From JBDRED01 sp043820025 [NCBI: Elusimicrobiota bacterium] (GTDB taxonomy: Bacteria; RUG730; JBDRED01): DNA of 44,165 nt. The translations under genes and the position numbers were made by a program. Below are positions 26,538-36,827 of this stretch, in pieces (the stretch's first letter is position 1; every line of letters starts with the position of its first letter). Under the pieces are notes generated by a model. That model was not told the origin of the DNA. It did no database searches and was given only the letters and a program-made list of their open reading frames with translations. The stretch is from contig JBDRED010000029.1 in NCBI GenBank assembly GCA_043820025.1, forward strand, positions 1 to 44,165. Direction: 5' to 3'.

Positions 26538-29500
26538 ATGAGAAAGAAGGTATCCTTGGGAATTTTTCTTTCCTTAATAATGTTTTTAACCGGTTTAGTA
26601 ATTACAAATTTATATGCGGTTGAGTATGGTATTATAAGCGGAACTATTACTTATAGCGGCGAAAAGCCGGGAGATTTATATGTATTCGCATTTTCAAACT
26701 GGCCTGAGAATGGAGATCCTTTTCCGTATATGGTTGGCACAAGCGCATATCCGGTATTTAGTAGTCCGCAATTTTATGAAATGAGCGTTGAGACAGGCAC
26801 AGAGCGCTGGGTAGCCGCGTACTTAGACAGTAATGGTGATGGAAATCTTAACGAAGAACTTGGAGAAGCAAAGGGGCAGTATGAGGGAGAGGTTCCATTT
26901 TTATTGTCCACAAGCGGAAGAACCGGTATAGATTTTTTAATCGTTGATGGGGATGTTAGCGGCAAGATCTCAGGTAATTTGAGCTATAGCGGCTCAAGAG
27001 TAGGAACATATACTGTAAACATCACAACAGATCCATACGGATACTCTCGTGAAGATCAGATTGAACAAGGCAGCGCAGGGGCATATACGACTAATTGGGT
27101 GTCTACAGGCTCATATTATGCGCGCGCGTGGATAGATGAGGATGCAGATCAAAATTGGGATAGAGATGAAGCGTTTGGTATTTATCAGTACGGAGTTAAT
27201 GCAAGAAAATTAGTTCCTGTGACAGACACAAACACAGTTACGGGGATTGATATCACAATAAATGATCCGGGCGCAATGCAGGGAAATGTTACGATAAATG
27301 ATCCGTCGCCTGTCGGAGATGTCTTTATAGTGTTTTCAGATACTCCGTCATTTAACGGCGGAAATGTTGCTGATCAGCATTTCTACCATACATCGGGTTC
27401 GTATTCTCAAGACTTGCCTCCCGGAGACTATTATATCTTTTCGTGGCTTGATAAAAATTCCAATTATCAGAAGGACGCAGATGAGGTTTACGAGCAGTCA
27501 GGGCCTATAACTGTCACAGAGGGCGGAACCGCTATTCATGATTTAAACCTTACTATTCCTGATTCAAGCATATCCGGCGCGGTTACTTACAGCGGCGCAT
27601 ATACAGGAGATGTAATTATTTATGCAAATACAAATGGGGATATTTATACAATTAGTTACAGCACTACATTCGCATATACCGGAACCGGAGATTATAATTT
27701 CAAGATAACTTTGTCGCCGGGCGAAAATTATTACATTTACAGCTTTGTAGACAGGGATAGTAATAACAATTATAACAATATTAATGAACCGTTTGGCGAG
27801 TATACAGGGAATCCGGTTTATCTTACCGCTTCTCCTGCAACAGGCATAAACTTTACTGACAACGATCCTTCTGCGGATCCCGGAGATACAATAACAGGTA
27901 TAGTTAACTTTTCATCAACCGTTGTGGACACATCAAATCTGGGCAGTGGCATATATGTCAGCGCTTTTTTAAATCCAAATCTTGAGGGTAATTATGACGC
28001 GTATGTGCAGATTACTTCAACAGGCCAGTATTATATGCACGAGCTTACGCAATACACAACATATTATTTGGCAGCGTATGTTGATCAAAATTATGATTAT
28101 ATATCAAATCCGTCAGAGCCTAAGGGAATTTATGACGTAAATGGTGATGGTACTCCTGATCCTGTCTATATTTCAAATCAATCAAAAGCTAATATTGATA
28201 TTTCGTTAATCCAAAAAACGAGCGGCAATGGCAGTATTGGCGGATATATTAATTACACAGGCGTCTCATCCGGAACTGTTAAGGTGCAATATTGGCGCGG
28301 ATATATTTCAGGTTCGCCGGATGGTTCTATTACAGTCGGAGGATCTGAATTATTTACTGTCGCAGGATCGAGCTATACATTAAATGACCGGAGATATGAT
28401 ATTACAGGGCTTATTGAGGATAGTTATTTTCTAGAGACATATATTGATCTAAATAGTAACGGCAGTCTTGACGCAGGCGAACCGTCAGGGAAATATGGCA
28501 ACAGCTATGCCTGGTCTATCTGGGTTCCGGACGGAGGATTTTCAGATTACATAAACATGACAATCAAAGAGCCATTCTCCGGAAAACTGCGCGGCAGAGT
28601 CGCAGTAAGCACAGCTGTAGCGCAGGCGGTTGGGAATGTAACGGTTAGGTTGTACGAGGAAGGCAGTAATGCCGTAGTTTCCAGCTGTACCTCTGTTGGT
28701 ACTTGGAATAACGCGGATGGACATGACTATAACTTTGAATTTGCTAATATTTCGGTAGTGCAAAATAAATATTACAGACTTCAAGCAAGCTCTGCAGGCC
28801 GGATGATAGAGCCGTGGGATGTATGGTTTACTTTCTCGGATCAAGCTGTAAACTATTTAGAGGATAGAGCGTCTTGGGCTGATCCATTAAAGGTTTATCC
28901 TGGCGCAAGCCTTTCAGTTGATAATATATCAATCGGCAATGGAGTAGATGTTTCGACCTATGCTGTGACAATTAGTCCGGATAGCGACGGTAGTAAAGAC
29001 AATGCGAGTATCGCATTTGATATATCAGCTGTAAATCTTGCAGATACTTCTTATGGTTCAGCAGCCTACAGGCTCATAATTGATACTAATAAAGACGGAG
29101 TTTTCTCAACGTTTGACTGGAGTCAGGTGAGCTGGGACGAGCAGGGCAATCCGCTTTATGATGGAGTAAAGAGAACGTGGGATGAAATGTATAGAATTAT
29201 TGCTGAGAACAGCGATTGGTCTTACCAGGGTTCGGTTTATGGCGATGGCGTACATTCCGAGGAAATAAACTGGGAAGGCAGAGACACAAACTGGAACGCT
29301 CTCCCTAAGGGAACTTATGCTGTGAAACTGCAGATAATAAGCAAGCCATGGTGGGACGAAACAGAGACGATCTTTGACTATGACAATAAGATAGCTGAGA
29401 TTACAATAGACGCTGTTGAGATAACGGGACGTGTGACATACTCATTAGCAGGCTCAACTCAGACCTTTGCTGTTAAGGGCGCGAGAGTAGAGGCGGGCGG

Positions 29501-32500
29501 TATGCAGGCATGGGGCAGCGCTTATACAGATTCAAACGGAAACTATAAGGTCAGCGGGTTAAAGGCCGGATATTACTGGATGGGCGTGCAGGCCGCAGGT
29601 TTTACAAGCGCGTATAAAGAAAATGTTGAGGTAGGCGCTGCAGGCGCATCGAATATTAATTTTATAATGGAAAAAGGCGGAAAACTTGAGGGAACAATAA
29701 AATTATCAGGCGGCGCGTTCCAGGCATATACTGACAGGTGGGGCTATACTGTTGACAGACTATACGGCTCTGTAAACGCGTGGTCAGAAACCGGCCCGAG
29801 CTATGGATGGAGCGAGTTTGTTATTTATGCAGGAACTGACACAGCTAAGTTTGAAATGAGTTTAGCGCCCGGAGAATATAAGTTAAGAGCTGAAGCGCCG
29901 GATTATGTAAGCCAGACTTTGAGCGTCACAATAACTGCGCAGGGAGCAGTATTAAATATTTCCATGGCAAAGTCAAAAAAAATCACAGGCCTTATCAAAC
30001 TTCCTGACGGCGATACAGCGCCTGCCGGAGGTTTGCGGATTGACGCAAGCGCGAATTCTTTTGATAACAGAAACTTTGGATGGGGGGGAGGCTTTATTGA
30101 GGCTGGCAAGAGTTCAACTACATTTGAAATAAATAGTGTCGCTGTCAGCACATATACAGTCAGAATCAGATGCCAGGAGTTTATAGAAAAGGTTGTAAAT
30201 AATGTGATAGTGCCTTCAGCAGTCAGCAGTGTTAATATCGGAGAGATTCAGTTTAGCAAAGGAAGCAGGATTAAAGGCGAGCTTAGAATCGAAGGCGATA
30301 CGTCGGGTATGCAGCCATTCCCGGTTGGAATTAACGCGTACTCGCAGTCTCTGAACGCAGGCAATGGAACTCAGGTGCAGATGTCAACGAGCGCAGCCGT
30401 ATCAATTTCATCGTATGTAATATCCGGCCTGTCAGCAGGCAGTTATGGCCTGAACTCTTGGATGAACGGATTTGAGATGGAAAATTCTCCTCTAATTGTA
30501 AGTTTAGACGGAAGTTCGGATAAATTTCAAAACATAACATTAAAAGCGTATTCAGGAAAGATACAGGGGAGAATAACAGGGTTCACGGACTACACAAAGG
30601 TATATGTTTCAGCTGTACTGCCTTGGTGGAGCTCAACGAACAGCGATGGCCAGCCTATTAAAACCGTTATTAATAGCGAAGGGTATTATGAATTATCAGG
30701 ATTAGGCACAGGAGAATATATTGTCACAGCTAATGAATATGATACAGCTCCAAACGGCTGGACTCCCGGCGTTCCGACCGGGCAGTATGGCGAAGCAGTG
30801 GAGCGCGTAGGCGTAGCAAATGGCGAGACAACCGGAGATATTAATATGTCTCTTGGCAGCGGCAATACTATACAAGGGCTTATTGTAAAGGGAGCAGGCG
30901 TTACTTATGATCTTTCCGCGTCTACAATCCAAATCATGGCTGTGCCTATGAAGTTCAGATGGTACAACATGGAGGAAACTAAATTTGCGGCAGCAGAAAT
31001 AGTCAGCTCAAATGCGTCTTCAGCAACGTACAGAATTTCAGGCCTTGCAGATGACCTGTATTTACTGCAGTTTGACGGAGACTTAAACGATGACGATAAA
31101 GACGAGGTTGCAGGACAGCAGACATCTATCTATATTTCCAATGGAGAGACAAAAACTCAAAATATAGTAATTAAAAAAGGTTATGTGATTACCGGCAATG
31201 TTGAAAGGCCAAAAACAGGAGATGATAATTTTACGGTACAGCTCTTTAAAGCTGACGATAATAGCCATAATGCCATTTCATATGCTGAATTAACATTTCA
31301 AAATTATAATGTCAGCGGTAATTATTATCAAAATCAAAATAAATTATCATTGCCATTCAGTCTTGGCCCTGTTGCGCCCGGCAATTATATTATTAATGTT
31401 TATCCGTCGAGGGAAAACTATAAGGTTGCTTATGCGGCTGTTACGGTATCTTCATCAGACGTGAAGATGGCAAATATACGAATGAGTAAGGGAGCTACAA
31501 TTACCGGAACACTTGTCGACGGAGACACAGGCAAGCTTATTACTAAAGATGACAATATAAAAATTAGGTGCGAAGCTCGGCCTTGGGTTGAAGGCGGATA
31601 TAAAGAAATTGGCAATGAGCAAAATTATTGGAATTCCGAATGGGGAGCAAATCCGATGGAAATCAGCAGCGGCACGTTTAAGCTTCCGAACCTGCCTGCA
31701 GGAAATTATTTTGTTAGATTAGAAAGCAGCGGCGGAGATTCAGCAGGCGATAAGGTTTATACGACTGTTCTCATTGCAGGGATCACTGTGCCTGATACAA
31801 CTGTAGATGTTTCAATTGGAACCGTTAAATTATATGAGGGCGTGACAATTTCAGGCAGAGTAACGGATGCGTCCGGCGCAGCGCTTGCGAACATTAGGAT
31901 GGTAGGAATACCTTCTTCAAGCCATGGCTCGAGCGTGTCTGTAAATACTAAAACAGACGGCAAAGGATATTATGTATTACGAGGTATTGACCCTAATATT
32001 AAATATTGGGAAATAACAGCCGCGTATCGTCCGGACTGGAGGGAAGGCATAAAGGTTGAGTATGGCGATGAGGTCATAGATAATGTCGCGCCAAAATCAA
32101 AGGATATTAATTTTATTCTGAAAAAAGCAGATGCGAATCTGGAAGGCCGGGTGAATGCGCCTGCAGGAAAAAGCCTTGTTTCGCCGTTTGATAATGACGC
32201 GCCAATGGCAGTAATTCTCCTTACTAAAAAAGGAAAGGTTTATAAAAATCCTATGGGCGGAATAGAGGCCCGCACTGCTCCGGACGGACACTTCTTTGTT
32301 CAGGGATTAGTTCCGGGAAAATACTCTCTTAAGATTATGTCAAAAGGCCTTGCTACAGCTGTTACAGATGTAATGCTGATTTCCGGAGAGACAAATACTA
32401 CATTTGTGACTAAACCAATAGCTCTTACGGAAGGCGGGAAGGTTACCGGATTAATCAGAGATAAGGAAGGCCGGAAAATAACTACTTCGCAGGTTGAGAT

Positions 32501-34211
32501 GGTTGTAGCTGTGCAAAAAGGCACATTCATACTTGCATTTGGAAGTCTTGAGGTTGATCCGTCGACAAACGAGATTAATTCATACAGGATCGAAGGTTTA
32601 AAATCAGGAGTCGATTATTATCTGATTATGGCTGCTGCTGAAGGCAGTGACCTGCGCACATCAACATTTACAGTAAGAGTAAATAACACAAATGATGTCA
32701 TAACACAGGATCTGGTTTATACGGACACTCCGCCCGGCTTTATTGTTCAGATCGCAAGAGATAAAAATAATGATAAGAAATTTTTACTATCATTGTTTTC
32801 GACTGAGGAATTGCTTGAGTCCGAAGGCAATAAAATTATCACAAAGAAGGCGGGGCAGGCCAGCGGTAATCTTCCGGAAGCAGAAATATATTATGCGAAA
32901 TCTAAGGATTCGCTTACAGCCGCATATTATGTGGGAGACACAGGATTCGATTTTGATAACAAGTATTTTGTATTACAAATAAAAGGGCATGACTTAGCGG
33001 GCCAGGAGACGAGTATTGAGCTGAGCGTAAAAATAGGTATGCAGGCAAAAAATGAGGGAGATATTAATCCTCTGCTCGGCGGAAGCGTAAAGCTGGGAGA
33101 GGGCGATGTAACGAGCATTTATATACCCGGCGGAGCAATTGCCACGGACGATGTAGGTAATGTGAAGACAATTATTATTAAGGTAGACGCGTCTGAAATA
33201 GGCCCCGGCGGAGCGCCTAAGCGTCCGGCCTGCGCGTATCCTTTTGAAATTCCTAAACTGCCGAAAGGCACGCAGGTAACTGATAAGATGACTCCATCGA
33301 GTACGCTCAATAATACTTTGCAGAGCGGATACTATGAAATAGAGGTGTGGTCTGTTTCCGGATCTGCGCTCGGAGCTCTATTGAATCTCGGTGAAGACAG
33401 TTCTGCAAAGGTTACGATTCAATATGACACAAATACAGTAACATCGCAGCTGCTGAATAAACTGGATGTGGCATATTACAACGAAACTACAGGTATATGG
33501 CAAAAAGAAAATAGCGAGAGGATAATTGACTCAAAGAACGGCACAATCTCAGTAACAATTAATCACTTGTCAAAGTTTGCGGCGTTTACCGACGTCTCTG
33601 CTCCCGGAGTGCCTGCAGGCCTGGTTATAAACAGTCTTGGCGCAAATAGCTGTAAGGTTGTCTGGAATAAGGTAAATGACAGCGATCTTGCAGGCTATAA
33701 AATTTGGAGAAGCACAATTTCCACGGACGCAGGTTTTACAAATATCGCGCTGGTTGGAAAATCAAATGCGGACACCGGTGAATACACAGACACCGGCCTC
33801 GACTCAAAATTAACTTACTATTACAAAGTTTCAGCCTATGACGACGCTACAACGCCTAATGAGAGCGCTATGTCCGAGAGCGTTTCATGGTCCGGCGCTT
33901 ATAACGGGCCATTCATAGCATACATATTCCCGTCGCCGTTTAATATGTCAGTATCGAAAACCGCTTCGCTCAGATACCGCGTTCCCGGAGACGGAACAAA
34001 GACAATGAAGATAACAGTCAAAATTTATAATATTGCCGGCGAGCTGGTAAGAACATTAATGGATGAAGTTGAAAAGAATGACGGTATTGAGGAGATAGAA
34101 GTATGGGATGGCGCAAATGACAGCGGAAATACAGTTGCAAGCGGCGTATATATTTACTACTTTAAAGCAGGAGATTATTCGCAGATTAAAAAATTTGCAG
34201 TTGTTAAATAG
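26538..34211 (+). CDS. Giant secreted repeat protein with carboxypeptidase-regulatory-like domains, FnIII and FlgD-like C-terminal domain
   Basis: 2557 residues with a signal peptide (hydrophobic 8-24, cleavage near NLYA). The N-terminal ~660 residues are six beta-rich repeats of about 100-120 residues, each opening with a SGxxTYSG-like strand and ending with a loop of EF-hand or dockerin type (DSNGDGNLNEE at 97; equivalents starting at Asp200, 305, 405, 516 and 637). The middle holds many carboxypeptidase-regulatory-like Ig units (for example TDSNGNYKVSGLKAGYYW) with KGxxITGxV openings. A fibronectin type III domain lies at about 2354-2455. The last ~97 residues (from IFPSPFN) are a FlgD-like domain with KIYNIAGELVRTL and ASGVYIYYFKAG, resembling type IX sorting domains. 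Start has CAGGAGGAA. Probably an adhesin or sheath-like surface protein exported with the PorV-like partner downstream. Confidence 0.85.
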   Translation: MRKKVSLGIFLSLIMFLTGLVITNLYAVEYGIISGTITYSGEKPGDLYVFAFSNWPENGDPFPYMVGTSAYPVFSSPQFYEMSVETGTERWVAAYLDSNGDGNLNEELGEAKGQYEGEVPFLLSTSGRTGIDFLIVDGDVSGKISGNLSYSGSRVGTYTVNITTDPYGYSREDQIEQGSAGAYTTNWVSTGSYYARAWIDEDADQNWDRDEAFGIYQYGVNARKLVPVTDTNTVTGIDITINDPGAMQGNVTINDPSPVGDVFIVFSDTPSFNGGNVADQHFYHTSGSYSQDLPPGDYYIFSWLDKNSNYQKDADEVYEQSGPITVTEGGTAIHDLNLTIPDSSISGAVTYSGAYTGDVIIYANTNGDIYTISYSTTFAYTGTGDYNFKITLSPGENYYIYSFVDRDSNNNYNNINEPFGEYTGNPVYLTASPATGINFTDNDPSADPGDTITGIVNFSSTVVDTSNLGSGIYVSAFLNPNLEGNYDAYVQITSTGQYYMHELTQYTTYYLAAYVDQNYDYISNPSEPKGIYDVNGDGTPDPVYISNQSKANIDISLIQKTSGNGSIGGYINYTGVSSGTVKVQYWRGYISGSPDGSITVGGSELFTVAGSSYTLNDRRYDITGLIEDSYFLETYIDLNSNGSLDAGEPSGKYGNSYAWSIWVPDGGFSDYINMTIKEPFSGKLRGRVAVSTAVAQAVGNVTVRLYEEGSNAVVSSCTSVGTWNNADGHDYNFEFANISVVQNKYYRLQASSAGRMIEPWDVWFTFSDQAVNYLEDRASWADPLKVYPGASLSVDNISIGNGVDVSTYAVTISPDSDGSKDNASIAFDISAVNLADTSYGSAAYRLIIDTNKDGVFSTFDWSQVSWDEQGNPLYDGVKRTWDEMYRIIAENSDWSYQGSVYGDGVHSEEINWEGRDTNWNALPKGTYAVKLQIISKPWWDETETIFDYDNKIAEITIDAVEITGRVTYSLAGSTQTFAVKGARVEAGGMQAWGSAYTDSNGNYKVSGLKAGYYWMGVQAAGFTSAYKENVEVGAAGASNINFIMEKGGKLEGTIKLSGGAFQAYTDRWGYTVDRLYGSVNAWSETGPSYGWSEFVIYAGTDTAKFEMSLAPGEYKLRAEAPDYVSQTLSVTITAQGAVLNISMAKSKKITGLIKLPDGDTAPAGGLRIDASANSFDNRNFGWGGGFIEAGKSSTTFEINSVAVSTYTVRIRCQEFIEKVVNNVIVPSAVSSVNIGEIQFSKGSRIKGELRIEGDTSGMQPFPVGINAYSQSLNAGNGTQVQMSTSAAVSISSYVISGLSAGSYGLNSWMNGFEMENSPLIVSLDGSSDKFQNITLKAYSGKIQGRITGFTDYTKVYVSAVLPWWSSTNSDGQPIKTVINSEGYYELSGLGTGEYIVTANEYDTAPNGWTPGVPTGQYGEAVERVGVANGETTGDINMSLGSGNTIQGLIVKGAGVTYDLSASTIQIMAVPMKFRWYNMEETKFAAAEIVSSNASSATYRISGLADDLYLLQFDGDLNDDDKDEVAGQQTSIYISNGETKTQNIVIKKGYVITGNVERPKTGDDNFTVQLFKADDNSHNAISYAELTFQNYNVSGNYYQNQNKLSLPFSLGPVAPGNYIINVYPSRENYKVAYAAVTVSSSDVKMANIRMSKGATITGTLVDGDTGKLITKDDNIKIRCEARPWVEGGYKEIGNEQNYWNSEWGANPMEISSGTFKLPNLPAGNYFVRLESSGGDSAGDKVYTTVLIAGITVPDTTVDVSIGTVKLYEGVTISGRVTDASGAALANIRMVGIPSSSHGSSVSVNTKTDGKGYYVLRGIDPNIKYWEITAAYRPDWREGIKVEYGDEVIDNVAPKSKDINFILKKADANLEGRVNAPAGKSLVSPFDNDAPMAVILLTKKGKVYKNPMGGIEARTAPDGHFFVQGLVPGKYSLKIMSKGLATAVTDVMLISGETNTTFVTKPIALTEGGKVTGLIRDKEGRKITTSQVEMVVAVQKGTFILAFGSLEVDPSTNEINSYRIEGLKSGVDYYLIMAAAEGSDLRTSTFTVRVNNTNDVITQDLVYTDTPPGFIVQIARDKNNDKKFLLSLFSTEELLESEGNKIITKKAGQASGNLPEAEIYYAKSKDSLTAAYYVGDTGFDFDNKYFVLQIKGHDLAGQETSIELSVKIGMQAKNEGDINPLLGGSVKLGEGDVTSIYIPGGAIATDDVGNVKTIIIKVDASEIGPGGAPKRPACAYPFEIPKLPKGTQVTDKMTPSSTLNNTLQSGYYEIEVWSVSGSALGALLNLGEDSSAKVTIQYDTNTVTSQLLNKLDVAYYNETTGIWQKENSERIIDSKNGTISVTINHLSKFAAFTDVSAPGVPAGLVINSLGANSCKVVWNKVNDSDLAGYKIWRSTISTDAGFTNIALVGKSNADTGEYTDTGLDSKLTYYYKVSAYDDATTPNESAMSESVSWSGAYNGPFIAYIFPSPFNMSVSKTASLRYRVPGDGTKTMKITVKIYNIAGELVRTLMDEVEKNDGIEEIEVWDGANDSGNTVASGVYIYYFKAGDYSQIKKFAVVK

Positions 34212-34249
34212 TAAAAAATCGGCTAAAATTATCAATGGAGGATAATGAG

Positions 34250-35179
34250 ATGAAAATAACAAAAATTATTGTTTCCTCAGTCCTGGTTCTAAATCTGGTA
34301 CAGGTGTGTTTTGCCGTGAACAGCAAGGTTGGCACAACAGGCGCTCAATTTTTAAAGATTGGCACAGGCTGCAGGCCTATTGCAATGGGCGGCGCGCAGG
34401 CGGCTCTTGCAGATGATGTGCATGCAATGTACTGGAATCCGGGAGGGCTTGGCCATGTAGAAGCTAGAGAGGTTATGGCTCAGCATATTATTTGGTTTCA
34501 GGATATTGCTTATGAATATCTTGCTGTTGCGTATCCTTTGGAAACAATCGGCACGTTTGGATTTTCCGCGTCATATGTTTCTGCAGGAGATATAGAGAAA
34601 AGAACGAGCGACACGAATGATCCTGAAGGCACATACACAGCTAATGATTTGGCTGTTGGAGTGAGTTATGGAAGGATGCTTGGAAGAAAGATCGGAGTAG
34701 GATTAAATTTAAAATACATAAAAGGCGTGATTGATAATTACAGCGCTACAGCTTTTGCGGTTGATCTTGGCGCGTTATATCATCCCAATAAAAGTAAATT
34801 ATCCGTAGGGCTTGCTGTGCAAAATATTGGCAGTGAGTTGAAATATATCAACGAGGGCGATCCTCTGCCTTTGAATATAAAACTGGGATTTGGTTATAGG
34901 ATGCTCAGGGATGAGGCGCTCACATTTGCTTTAGATGTTAATTACCCAAATGATAATGATATTAACGCAGGAGTTGGCGCTGAGTATGTTTTAGAGGTGG
35001 GCAGGTCAATAAAACTGCCGCTTAGGGTTGGATACAAAACACTAAATGATTTTGATACGATCGATGGCTTAAGCGCGGGCGTTGGATTTAAAATAGAAAG
35101 GTACAGCTTAGATGTAGCGTGGGTTCCATATGGAGACCTGGGTGATACATACAGAATATCGTTAATGGCGAAATTTTAG
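34250..35179 (+). CDS. PorV/PorQ-family outer-membrane barrel (UPF0164-like)
   Basis: 309 residues from the ATG at 34250, 8 bases after GGAGG (34237-34241); the ATG at 34235 overlaps that site and is rejected. Signal peptide to about QVCFA. The mature start GAQFLKIGTGCRPIAMGGAQAALADDVHAMYWNPGGLG is the hallmark of the PorV/PorQ/UPF0164 group, and the protein ends in Phe as barrels do. In Bacteroidetes PorV shuttles cargo with a C-terminal sorting domain in the type IX system; here it directly follows a giant protein ending in such a domain, so it may be the cargo's partner. That is inference; core type IX genes are not in the window. Confidence 0.85.
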   Translation: MKITKIIVSSVLVLNLVQVCFAVNSKVGTTGAQFLKIGTGCRPIAMGGAQAALADDVHAMYWNPGGLGHVEAREVMAQHIIWFQDIAYEYLAVAYPLETIGTFGFSASYVSAGDIEKRTSDTNDPEGTYTANDLAVGVSYGRMLGRKIGVGLNLKYIKGVIDNYSATAFAVDLGALYHPNKSKLSVGLAVQNIGSELKYINEGDPLPLNIKLGFGYRMLRDEALTFALDVNYPNDNDINAGVGAEYVLEVGRSIKLPLRVGYKTLNDFDTIDGLSAGVGFKIERYSLDVAWVPYGDLGDTYRISLMAKF

Positions 35180-35224
35180 CGCTAAAGATTTGGATTTAGT
35201 TTTGTTTGCATTATGGAGGTAAAA

Positions 35225-36331
35225 ATGAAAATACGGATAATGATTTTAACTGGTATTTTCTTTGTTTTAACTGCTTCGGCATTTGCCGCTGAGATTAAGG
35301 TTGTGTCTGTTAAGGGAATTGTTGACGTGCGGCCGTTTACGGAAAACAGCTGGAAATCTCTCGAAAAAGATGATTTACTGCATGCTAAGGATACAGTGCG
35401 CACCGGGCCTGCGTCAATGACAAAGCTGGAGTGTGAAAACGGCGCTAAGGTAGATATCAGCGAGAACACTGAAATAATATTAACAAAACTTACTGACGAC
35501 GAGAAAGGTATGAATTTGATGGTCGGGAAGGTAAAGGCTTTTGTGAAAAAGCTAAGGCCAAAAGAGAAGTTTGAAGTCGAGACTCCGGTAACTGTGTGCT
35601 CAGTCAGAGGAACAAGCTTTACCGTTGAAGTTTTTAAGAATAAGACATCCTTTGTGTATGTTCATTCAGGCATAGTCGCTACCAGGCGGCTTGATGGAAT
35701 CGGCGAGGATATATTGGTTCATCCGAATGAAAGCATAAAGTATGAATTAGGACTGCCTCCTATTCGGAAGGAGTCATATTATGGAAAGATGGGAATGGAA
35801 ACACGCGCTGAGGTAGAGCAGGAGATGAGAGTTGATATGAGCAAGGAACAGATCCAGTCTGCTGCTGCGAATGAAATGAAGGTGGCTGAATATCAGCTGG
35901 GAAAAACTATGGTTGACGCGTTTGGTAAAAGGGTGCGGCTCGACGAATATATTATCCGTCCTGACGATGATGAGTTTAAGTTTGTCGCTCTTAATGAAAG
36001 GGATAACAGGTTTGACTGGTTCGAGTATAAAGCGGAGTTTAATAGTACGCTTCCTACTGATTTAATTAATATAAAGGACAGCTTCTATGATACAAGCAAG
36101 GTATCAATAGCAGACGGGAAAACATATTTTATAACTGACTATAAAAAGACAAGGTCAAATACAAGCGACTCAATCGTTGACTGGGCTACAGGCGGTTTGC
36201 CAAATGCGGGCGGCGATGTTATTTTTGGCGTTTATAAATATAAAATTAATGATACGGAACTAATAACAAAGACTGTAACAGACAGGAATAATAAAAAATA
36301 TAATTACACAGGCATGGCAGTCCTTCTGTAA
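35225..36331 (+). CDS. FecR-domain protein, C-terminally shortened by an in-frame stop
   Basis: 368 residues from the ATG at 35225 (GGAGG at 35215-35219; the ATG at 35213 overlaps it). Signal peptide to AFAAE. A FecR domain occupies about 45-150, with VRTGPASMTKLECENGAKVD, a GKVKAFVKKL strand and FEVETPVTVCSVRGTSFTVEV. The remainder has no recognised fold. The reading frame meets TAA at 36329-36331 within CTG-TAA-AAA-AAA, but the same frame stays open for another 75 codons of similar composition to 36559. So this looks like a recent nonsense change or a sequencing error in a gene once about 444 residues long. Between two outer-membrane proteins, it is likely periplasmic or surface-exposed. 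Confidence 0.8.
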   Translation: MKIRIMILTGIFFVLTASAFAAEIKVVSVKGIVDVRPFTENSWKSLEKDDLLHAKDTVRTGPASMTKLECENGAKVDISENTEIILTKLTDDEKGMNLMVGKVKAFVKKLRPKEKFEVETPVTVCSVRGTSFTVEVFKNKTSFVYVHSGIVATRRLDGIGEDILVHPNESIKYELGLPPIRKESYYGKMGMETRAEVEQEMRVDMSKEQIQSAAANEMKVAEYQLGKTMVDAFGKRVRLDEYIIRPDDDEFKFVALNERDNRFDWFEYKAEFNSTLPTDLINIKDSFYDTSKVSIADGKTYFITDYKKTRSNTSDSIVDWATGGLPNAGGDVIFGVYKYKINDTELITKTVTDRNNKKYNYTGMAVLL

Positions 36332-36559
36332 AAAAAAGTTATTACTGAAACAGATGATATAGGAACAGGATACATAGGCACTGTGAAAGTAAATTTTAAT
36401 AATGGCAATTGGTCAAAGGAACAGTATTATAAGATAGACGATGCAGGCAATGCTGTTGAAAGCACAGACCCGAACGCTAATCAAGAGGTAGTATTTACCT
36501 CTGATTTAATGGACGATAAGATAGATCTTGTAATAGACCCGAAATTATTCGGCGATTGA
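36332..36559 (+). pseudogene. In-frame continuation of the FecR-domain gene beyond the stop
   Basis: 75 sense codons in the same frame as the upstream gene, ending in TGA at 36557-36559. The product is protein-like (acidic, with TDDIGTGYIGTVKVNF and NGNWSKEQYYKIDD) and has no start codon or ribosome-binding site of its own, so it is best read as the detached C-terminus. Confidence 0.65.
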
Positions 36560-36588
36560 AAAATGTAAGTGCGTAAGTGACGCTGATG

Positions 36589-36802
36589 CGTCATTCTGAG
36601 GGTTACTGCCCGAAGAATCTTCGTGAGGAGTTCCTCTATCGGGGATCCTTCGCTCTGCTCAGGAAGACGGATTTGTAGCCCGGGGTTCCCTGCCTGCGCG
36701 AGGACAGGCTTTAGGCCCCGGTAATTGAAAAAAGGGGATTATTCCCCTCAAAACAAAAACTTCCATGTTCACCCCTCTATTAAGAGGGGGGCAGGGGGGT
36801 GT
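36589..36802. repeat. Mosaic of several dispersed intergenic repeats
   Basis: In about 210 bases: a GTCATTCTGAGGGTTACTGCCC-GAAGAATCTTCG type element (36589-36665), a GTAGCCCGGGG...CTTTAGGCCCCGG hairpin (36675-36725, second copy at 38069), a GGGGATTATTCCCC palindrome (about 36735-36748), and a CACCCCTCTATTAAGAGGGG...GGGGGGTG hairpin (36770-36802, relative at 38122). No gene lies here; the last element runs up to 26 bases before the next start codon. Confidence 0.7.
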
Positions 36803-36827
36803 GTTAACGAAATTTGGAGGGAAAATC

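Noticed and set aside
36765-36827. Extended N-terminus of the last barrel protein
   Set aside because: It translates a dispersed palindrome; the signal peptide starts at the TTG at 36828 after a perfect ribosome-binding site.
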